Source of the DNA: Ascaris suum
Lineage: Eukaryota; Nematoda; Chromadorea; Rhabditida; Ascarididae
Reading direction: 5' to 3'
Assembly (NCBI GenBank): GCA_013433145.1
Contig: CM024168.1
Span: forward strand, 3,348,001 to 3,412,000
Length of the DNA stretch: 64,000 nt
Under the pieces are notes generated by a model that saw only the letters and a list, made by a program, of their open reading frames with translations, was not told the origin of the DNA and searched no databases. Shown here one piece after another: positions 56,739 to 64,000 of this stretch (position 1 is the stretch's first letter; each line of letters opens with the position of its first letter). The translations under genes were made by a program, and so were the position numbers.

Positions 56739-58162
56739 ATGTTTCCGGGTTTGGACGAATCGGACGAAATTTTGGTGCGGGATTGGATTATGGACGAAGT
56801 TCGTATAGAAACTGACGGAGAATTATATATTGCAGTAAGTAGTTTCGGCTCAGTCGGAAAGCTGTGATATGATCGTCCTGTATTCGGGGATTTAATACCT
56901 TTGTACTTGAAAGGTCAAGGCGGTATTGAAGCTGTAGTCGTCGCCCCTTTTGCTTGTCCAAAGATGCTAGTTACTTCGACGATTGAGCTGGTGCAGTCAC
57001 TTTTCGAAGGCTGTCTAGGTTTCTCTAAGAAAATTGTGAGCGAGGTCGACACAATTTTTGTTCATTTATCGGAAGAATGAGAGAAATTCCAGCGTGATTC
57101 TCAACCAACTTGCCAGAACACCAACTGCTTAAAAATAGCTGCCTTCCCTAACTTCTGTGAGAGTGGGGCCGTCGGTTCGCTCTTCGTTTTGTCCTGATAC
57201 GTTGCTAACTGAAAATGTTGATTGTACGGTGCATCCCGGATGCCATAAAACAACTCCATAACCCACGAAACAGATGGAAATTTTCTGCGCTTACACTGAC
57301 TGATATGAATAAAAGTGGCCTTCCTGAGTTGTTCAATGTAAAGGAGGTCGTCGAATGAATCTGTGGAGGAACCTATTCAGAGCATCAGGAAGTTGCCTTA
57401 ACGACTTTCGGACACCAATTTATCCCTGAAACGTTCTCACTTTCCCTAATCACTTGTAGCGATGTGACCTTTACGAAATTCGGCTAAAATATCAAGATTC
57501 CTATATTTAATTACAAATCTATTTCAGGGGAAAAATATTGTATCTAGATTAATGTGTCAAGTTTTCCCGAAAAACATGTTAGATGAAGTGTTTGAAGGAT
57601 GCAGCAGTAGGAGGTTTATTTTTATGCTTTACGGTAGGCATCTCCAGTGGCAAGCAAACGAGAGAACTTCCCAATATTTCCTTTATCTTAAGAAAGCCTT
57701 TCAAGTAGGCTCTTGTTCCATTACCCGCAGAATGCAAGGAACTCTGTGAATCCTAACTTCTATCATAATCCACTAATTTTTCAGATTACAGTTCCCCTTC
57801 ATTTGCGATAAAAATTCTCTTTAACGTTAAAATATCTTGTTATGCTCGAACCGAAAGGGATCGTTTTCGCCCGACTGTCATGTTGTGATCCGTGAGCCTA
57901 GTGAATATATGGTGCGTTCGGCAAGAAAACACGTCAAGTTTATTGATTCCTGTTGGGAATGGATCTTATGGATGCCTCAGTGGTCTCCAAGGCGCGACAC
58001 CAACATCCTATCACTCCATTATCTCTCTCTCCACATCGCCTTAAAAGACCTTCCCTTCAAGATTCGAGAGCTGCCGGCCCTGCACCTACCGTCGACGATT
58101 CTCGACTCCGACAACACTACTCCACCTTTCGGAGATTCCTGGGGACGTTCAAGAGGCGCTGA
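56739..58162 (+). CDS. Orphan multi-exon gene candidate (six exons, 207 residues)
   Basis: I do not recognise this protein. A phase-consistent model is 56739-56834 (MFPGLDESDEILVRDW..., donor GCA|GTAAGT), 57093-57190 (acceptor TTCCAG), 57274-57337 (donor AAT|GTAAAG), 57528-57633 (acceptor ATTTCAG; GKNIVSRLMCQVFPKNM..., donor G|GTAGGC), 57785-57862 (acceptor TTTTTCAG; ...YARTERD) and 57981-58162 (acceptor CCTCAG; a basic Ser/Pro-rich tail ending FKRR and TGA). The junction 57633/57785 is strongest; exons 2, 3 and the last are weaker. The tail looks disordered. It begins 3 bp after the decayed tRNA, so its promoter would lie in the array. Reading straight through without introns meets repeated in-frame TGA codons, so the alternative is a decayed pseudogene. 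Confidence 0.35.
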
Positions 58163-61100
58163 CTGTACAGTTATTCTCGACCTCAGAAACCATAAAACCC
58201 TACACCCGCCGCCGAGCACAGCTCCGCCTCGCCTCAACTTTGGCTCCTTTAATCCCCCGGAGTAACAAAAAAAAAAAACACGATAGAACTGCAAGCAAGC
58301 TTGCTTAAAGTATGGGAAATTTTTTAAAGCGACTGAGCCGACCAAAAAACTTTCCCATCAAGATACAAACTCTACTGCGAACGGGTACGGTCGATTAGAT
58401 CAATTGTGAATTTCATTTGAGCAGAATGTGAGACGGAAGCTCGTGTTGCTTGGCGAATCGCATATGTTTACGGTTAGTGGGAACTATTGTTTTTTTTTTC
58501 TTATTCTTTGGCATTGTAAGTTTTTTCACACATGAATTCATGAAATTCATTATGAAAGCATTATGGTAAGAATTGAATTAAAAAATGAAGAGTGATTTTT
58601 GTGAGGATTTTTTCGGAGATTTATTTATCCAATTGTTACAACTTTTGTTTTCTTTGCTTTCCGTAAGATTTATTTTATTATAATTTTAAAAATAAGCGCA
58701 ATGTTAAAGAAAACAGTTTAATTCCGACATGTCTCAAATGTATAAATTCAGATCACCTAAGAATGTTTGCTAATTTCGAAAGGTTCTAATCCAAAAAACA
58801 CTATCTCAAAAAAAAAGGATCGATGGTACTACCCTGTTTAAAGACGAAATGAGATATAGATAAGCGGCAATAAGTTAGTTTTCTCTCAGACTTCTGGTGC
58901 GCAATTGTATAGAGCCAATACCTGATCCCGTGCGCATGTGCATTACGAGGAATGACTAACGGTAAAGTGGCTATCGCAAGATGCTCGATGATTATTGCTC
59001 GGCAATTTATAACTCTCCCTTACCTTAGTTTAGCGAGATATTCGCAACTTTCTTGAGAAGGATGTTTGCAAAAGTGATCTCTAGAAAAGGCTGAATCCAA
59101 AAATATCGTAAAGGACGTTGTGGAAACATTCAAGGCCGCTATGGTGGTATAAATTTTAACTACATACGCTTCTTCACTTTTCACGACTGACACAGCAGTT
59201 GAAAGTTGAAAAAAAATATCTTCAAATCTTTATTGATGAAGAAATTCCGAAACTTTTATACTGTAGAGATATTAGAATCACATGTAGACCTACCAGTTTT
59301 CAGTGTAATGTTTACGATCGCAGACAACTTCCAACTTTCAGTGGTGGCAATTACTATTGCTTTAATCGGAAGGAGGTCGTTAAATTTCCCGCAATTGTCT
59401 ATCCGTATGTTTGTCTGTGTCTATTTATGTGGGTGAATGCACTGCCCTGTTATTCCTTAGCCTCCATAATAACTGAAAGATCGTGCGTCCATCTTAAGCG
59501 AGAAGGTATCTTTCGCGACATCGAACCGTTCGAAAATATCGTTGAAAGATATCTTGTGTCTTGGCAAGCCCCACAAATCCTACAGTGGACGACGTCTCCT
59601 CTTTCATTTCCATATTAAAACTGCCCTTTCCTTATTAATCTTTCTGTTCCTCTTTGTCCAGCAAGTGGAGTCTCATATCTTTCTCTAATTTTCAAGGAAT
59701 ATCTAATCTCCACTGCTTCTTCGTTCGCTTAACGGTAAAAAAGCTGGTTCTTTAGTTTAAAAAGCAGATGCCTACAAACCGCTGATGACTATTTTGCCTC
59801 AGATCACACCGCTTAATGCACATATGCACGAGGGTCAAGCATCCGCCTTATGCAATCGTAGACTTAAACTCCGAGGATCAAGTGTCTTTGGAGCAAACGC
59901 TCAAGGAGTTATGTTAGAGTCCAGTTGTCGCTAAATAAGCTACCACAGATAGAAGCCAAGCTCCTGCATTCAAGTAGGATTGTTTGTCCGCGAGTAAGCG
60001 TTATGGCTTTCCAGAATTATAGCGGAAGAATATTTTCTTTTAATAACTGAGGCCTAAACCGCGAAATTCATCAAAAGTGGAGCATTAAATACATCCGAAT
60101 AAAAATCGAATGAGCCGACCAAAAAAATGTTTCGAGTTGATATAGATAAAACTTAAATCTGCATTGCATCACAAAAGTCAAGGTATTATTGAGCTGTTTA
60201 GTGAAAGGTGGATCGGAACAGCTTTTAGGAAGAAATTTTCAGCACTTTAACAACAACTCAAAATACCTGTTCAAAAACCCCTAGTAATATATGCTGTTAT
60301 TGTTTTCATTCATTTTGTAGCCTTTCCTCGAAGAATCGATTGAATATATTCTTCATACTTACGATATGTGCTTCGTGAGGAATAAATGTTACACCTTTCG
60401 AAGGCAATTTTCCTTCTGTTTTTCGAAGTCTACTTTCTTTTATGAATGGACATTTACTTAAGTTGTTATTCCCGAACAGTTTTTCAGTGAGTTACTTGTA
60501 GCCTGCTTACGCTTCATTCCTGTGGAACTTAAAAATCAAAATATTATCAGTTTAACTGATGGTGAGAAAGAAGAGTGGTGATTTTGAGCAGATTTGGTGT
60601 AGATTTTCTTCGCAAACGAAGTGACACAACAAATTTTGACATCATATCTTATAGAAATTACTGCTTTCATAGCTCATACATCTACTTTGTAAGGTAACGT
60701 CAACAATAAGAGTGGAATTTTTCCAACCTGGGACATTCTAGATTAGAGAGTGGTGCCTTCCTAGTGATATGCCAACTCTTTCATAACGTCATTATATAAA
60801 GATAGGGGTTTATAGTGTTTTTCCCCCTTCTCTCTACACCCCATTTGCCTTTCTGGTTATGCGGCCTGCTTTCTCAGCATTCGCCTAACGGGTTGCCAGA
60901 AGCGAACAGAAAACGTTTCAGTGATAGTCGTGATGGGTTGCAAAAATACGTGAATTATTAGGTGAGGCGCGTGGAAAAAATGCTGGGCAGATTCGATTCT
61001 GTCATAATAAACCATGAGTAAAGTGTCGATTAAAAAGAAATCTAGATGACAAAGCTTTAAAGGATAAGGATTTGTTTAATTAATCTGTTGCAGCTCAATT

Positions 61101-61460
61101 TCTTTACACCACTTAGACTGAGGTGAACCCTACTAATAAGACTGCATTAGAGGATTTTTCAGTGTCATTTCTAGTTTTTTTAAAACATAATTGTACTTGG
61201 TTATAACGTTTGAGCATAAATGCCAATACCCTTAGCCTACCTCATGAATCTCATGGTCGCTTTGTTCATGGAGCAGGCTGTCTGTAAAGGAAGCTACCAG
61301 AAGATGCTCAGGCGCCGAAAGTTTTACAACCACCAGACTGGAGATCTGATCGTGATAATTGCTGATGCATTGTTTTCTTATCTGTTTACTGTTATGTTTA
61401 AAGGTTACCTACCTTTTGTAGTTGGTGCACTGGTGTGTATAACGAAGAAGGCGCTCGAAA
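58163..61460. other. Intergenic, no supported gene
   Basis: Contains open frames at 59199-59618 (139 codons) and 61220-61477 (85 codons, hydrophobic, overlapping the EAF start in another frame). Neither shows a family motif or paired splice sites. A homopolymer T-run lies near 58490. No RNA gene or repeat array seen. Confidence 0.45.
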
Positions 61461-61560
61461 ATGGCCGAAGCACATGATATTCCGGCAGGCACCTACGACC
61501 TGAAGCTTGGGGAAACGTTCCAAGATACTGCTGATAAAGCTGCTTATCATACATTGAGAT
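61461..61560 (+). CDS. EAF exon 1
   Basis: 33 codons plus one base, donor T|GTGAGC in phase 1. The intron to exon 2 is 709 bp. Confidence 0.9.
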
Positions 61561-63351
61561 GTGAGCTTTGTTGTTGAGAGGAAATAGAAGTTTTCGAGCA
61601 CATTTGTTTAATGTCTAGTTGCCATCTAGCACAACAAAAAGAATGGAGAAGCAGCTCTTCCAAAGAGTGGCATGACGAGAAATATTGAATGATTTAGCGA
61701 AGTCGAGGTGAAATAAACAGATTCTATATGTCCTTTAAAATTCAGAAATTAAAAACGACAGAAATAATTGCCGTTTAGATGTTCGAGAAATAGCAGTGAC
61801 CGAACGAAGAGGACATTACTGCTGATTCGCACAACGGCTTTTATCTTTTGCTTATACGCAGAGGAATTGGTAATCTCACGTTAATGGGCAGGCGGTATTG
61901 AAAAATGCTTAAGAGTCTCTTCAAAACAGATTCGATCGATTAGGATAGTCATCGAGTATAAAGCAGCTTGCGGTGATCAGCTCCCCCTCCTTTTCTAGTT
62001 CTCACACTTTCTTCCCTCCTCCCCTCTTCCAGAAAAGTTTATTCGACGATCCTTGCAAACGGCTGTGTAGCCAATAACTAGGCAGTACTTTCCCCATTAT
62101 TTGTGTAATTGTTTGGGCGAAATAGAGGTAGCATGTCAAAAAAGAATGCGTTATTTTTGGACTGAATTAGGAGGGATATGAGCAAAATACTGGTATTGTT
62201 TTTGACACGTTTATCGATGTGCTCTAAAGCGGCGTTGATTCCCCCGAATACTGACGTTTTCTATTTCAGTTGATTTCAAGCCGAAATCAGTGGCCAGTGA
62301 AACAGAGACATATCTTGCATTCGGTGGTAATGGCGATGTTCAGGTATTGTGTTTTTTTTTTATACCTTGATGAACCTATAGTTGGTACCGAGAATGCTGA
62401 GGCATCCATATCCACTGAATGAATGTGCCTAATCTGTTGTATGATGGCTTCGCTGCCTTCTTCTTTCTTTCTTTCGTCGCATGTCTAGTTAGCGCCACTG
62501 TAATTCTTGGCCATTTCAGTAACGCCTCATAGTAAAGGGTGGTAAAGCCTCGGCGTCACTGTGAGCCCGGCTGTAACTGCTGCTTGAAATTTTTAGAATT
62601 TTACTGGCAAGGGGCAAAGCAAATGCACTGACCCATTATATTGTTGGTTGTGCTTTATCGATACGGGTTTTTATTTACAGAAAGCTCCTTACTAATAGGG
62701 TCATGGATGAAATGAGTCATTCATCTTGTCTGCTAAAATAAACAACGTTTAAAGAGACGCTAGAAATTAAAAATGCCCTCTCAGGAAAAAAATATTCACG
62801 AGAGGCCACTTCAGTAGTCCGTATTCCTTGAATCTTACAAATCATCGCTGCATTACACTACCTATAACTCCATATGTATCCCACGATCAGCGCCACAAAC
62901 TCTCCTATTTGATTTGTTCCAAATTGAATTCCATATCGAGTCAACTACATTTCTATTTGTTAAACAAAAATTTACGGTGTTTGTAATGCTTTTCTTCTTT
63001 TCTCCAATGATAAATCCTTAGTGATTTCCTTTGCTGTTTTCCTCTTCGGTTGCTTTTTATTATTTCTTTTTTTCTTTTATGCCTTTTTTTCGATGTACCT
63101 TTCTTTTATGAGAGAAAAGTTTATTAAAGGACAACTGCATATTTGATAACAGTCAGTTATTTAGCTAAGTCGTTGCGTGAATCTGAAATTCTTCAGGTGG
63201 CCGTACCGGGAGAAAGTGATTCACTAACGATATATAAAGGATCGCAAAAGCCAGTGAAAGCTGATAAGGAATGTCTACTATTCTTCGACCATAACACTGG
63301 AGAACTCCGTCTTGAGAAACTTTCCTCGAATATTTCCGTTAAGAAGACAAG
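61461..63351 (+). CDS. EAF: ELL-associated factor (EAF) homologue, N-terminal domain, 3' end not assigned
   Basis: EAF proteins bind ELL and stimulate RNA polymerase II elongation as part of the super elongation complex in the nucleus. Three exons join in phase: 61461-61560 (MAEAHDIPAGTYDLKLGETF...AYHTLR), 62270-62343 (FDFKPKSVASETETYLAFGG...GDVQ) and 63197-63351 (VAVPGESDSLTIYKGSQKP...LFFDHNTGELRLEKLSSNI...VKKTR). The LKLGxxF, DFKPxS, YKGxxKP, DHxTGE, LEKLSS and VKKTR blocks are the classic order of the EAF N-terminal domain, which this covers in full (about 110 residues). The ATG has an A at -3 and G at +4 and an in-frame stop at 61440. Splice sites are ATTTCAG and CTTCAG acceptors, GTGAGC, GTATTG and GTACTT donors. 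The Ser-rich activation region typical of the family must lie in later exons, probably beyond the window. Confidence 0.9.
62270..62343 (+). CDS. EAF exon 2
   Basis: TT completes Phe34, then 24 codons starting DFKPKS. Acceptor CTATTTCAG, donor CAG|GTATTG in phase 0. The intron to exon 3 is 853 bp. Confidence 0.92.
63197..63351 (+). CDS. EAF exon 3
   Basis: 51 codons plus AG of the Arg in VKKTR; donor AG|GTACTT in phase 2. It carries the YKGxxKP, DHxTGE and LEKLSS blocks. Confidence 0.92.
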
Positions 63352-64000
63352 GTACTTCAGCTATTCGCGGAATGGCTTTATTCTTCAATATTTTTTGTTC
63401 GATATTCGCCTTCATTAATAAGGCAATGCCTGAGGGTATTGTTTCACTTCGTACGGTATCAGACCATAACTTTTTCAGCCCTAACTGTGTTCAGGAACCA
63501 TTTATAGATATTGCTGCTACGCAAAATTTGCCGGCATTTACTTGTAATCTGACATATTGGTGTAAAGTGTGGTGTAGTTTATGGAAGCGTGGAAGCGACA
63601 TAATTAGCGGCACCGTTTAAAAAGTTTTGCTTATGCATGTTGAACGTTTTGGTTATAAGTGAAGGAATATAACTGTGGATGGCCGGATTTATCAAATGTG
63701 AAGGTAATTTAATGATGAAGTTGTCTTGTTTTCAAATTTGTGATGTGGATTATTGTGAGATGTTCGGAACATGTGATGTGCCATGATGAGGTCAGTGTTC
63801 TTGAGAGCAGATTGGGATCTAAGATATCCTAGTAGAAGCAGGTCATTCCAGTAATTCACCTTCTTACAAAACAATCCTACCGCTGATCCACAATCTAAGA
63901 GTAAGAGCGTAAGGAGATATGTCGTTTGCTTTGGTTACGACGTTTTCCTAGAGACAATGATGAAGGCACGGTATCAGTGATTCGAAACGAGATCCAGAAA
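63352..64000. other. EAF intron 3 or downstream sequence
   Basis: Probably intronic. One frame (about 63479-63620) opens after a TTTTTCAG acceptor and could form a short alternative last exon in phase with exon 3, but its Cys-rich content is not EAF-like. Nothing else is supported. Confidence 0.35.

Noticed and set aside
56865..56867. Selenocysteine TGA
   Set aside because: Further in-frame TGA and TAA codons follow and no SECIS-like element could be pointed to; intron or pseudogene explains it better.
59199..59618. 139-codon plus-strand frame
   Set aside because: Begins at a non-ATG codon, overlaps another open frame, no family motif recognised.
61220..61477. 85-codon hydrophobic frame ending over the EAF start
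   Set aside because: Overlaps the well-supported EAF start in a different frame and matches nothing I know; probably the EAF 5' region.

Overview
The window looks like an AT-rich animal nuclear genome, most likely an invertebrate and plausibly a nematode. The signs are intron-interrupted genes with GT-AG borders, short AT-flavoured acceptors (TTTTAG, TTTCAG), GTTTGT and GTAAGT donors, long TA microsatellites, and two clearly metazoan-type proteins. The species cannot be fixed from this sequence alone. Bacterial features such as operons and ribosome binding sites do not apply, and most short open frames here are chance.

Layout. (1) 1-26,935: a long stretch with no gene I can support; it holds (TA)n and (GA)n microsatellites, homopolymer runs, a 4 x 37-bp minisatellite and one tRNA-like relic. 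(2) 26,936-43,190, minus strand: a complete 16-exon gene for the SAC1 phosphoinositide phosphatase. The phase-consistent model joins to 1,800 nt (599 codons plus stop) and carries the catalytic CX5RT motif, two C-terminal membrane segments and a KxKxx ER-retrieval tail. One of its 15 introns is GC-AG. (3) 43,191-47,135: intergenic, with a few coding-like fragments on the minus strand. (4) 47,136-56,736: the most striking region, a tandem array of 29 identical tRNA-Lys(TTT) genes plus one decayed terminal copy, in units of about 312-348 bp. Spacers fall into two length classes. The units lack a T4 terminator next to the tRNA and instead carry a perfect hairpin containing TTTT about 155 nt downstream. 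The outermost units keep sequence variants that the inner ones lost. (5) 56,739-58,162, plus strand: a phase-consistent six-exon orphan gene candidate starting exactly where the array ends. (6) 58,163-61,460: no supported gene. (7) 61,461 onward, plus strand: the first three coding exons of an ELL-associated factor (EAF) homologue, which runs past the last exon I can assign.

The genes do not form one pathway. SAC1 acts in ER/Golgi lipid turnover, EAF in RNA polymerase II elongation, and the array supplies lysine tRNA by high gene dosage. The array is the best candidate for unusual biology: a homogenised tRNA cluster with its own non-standard termination and regulatory layout.
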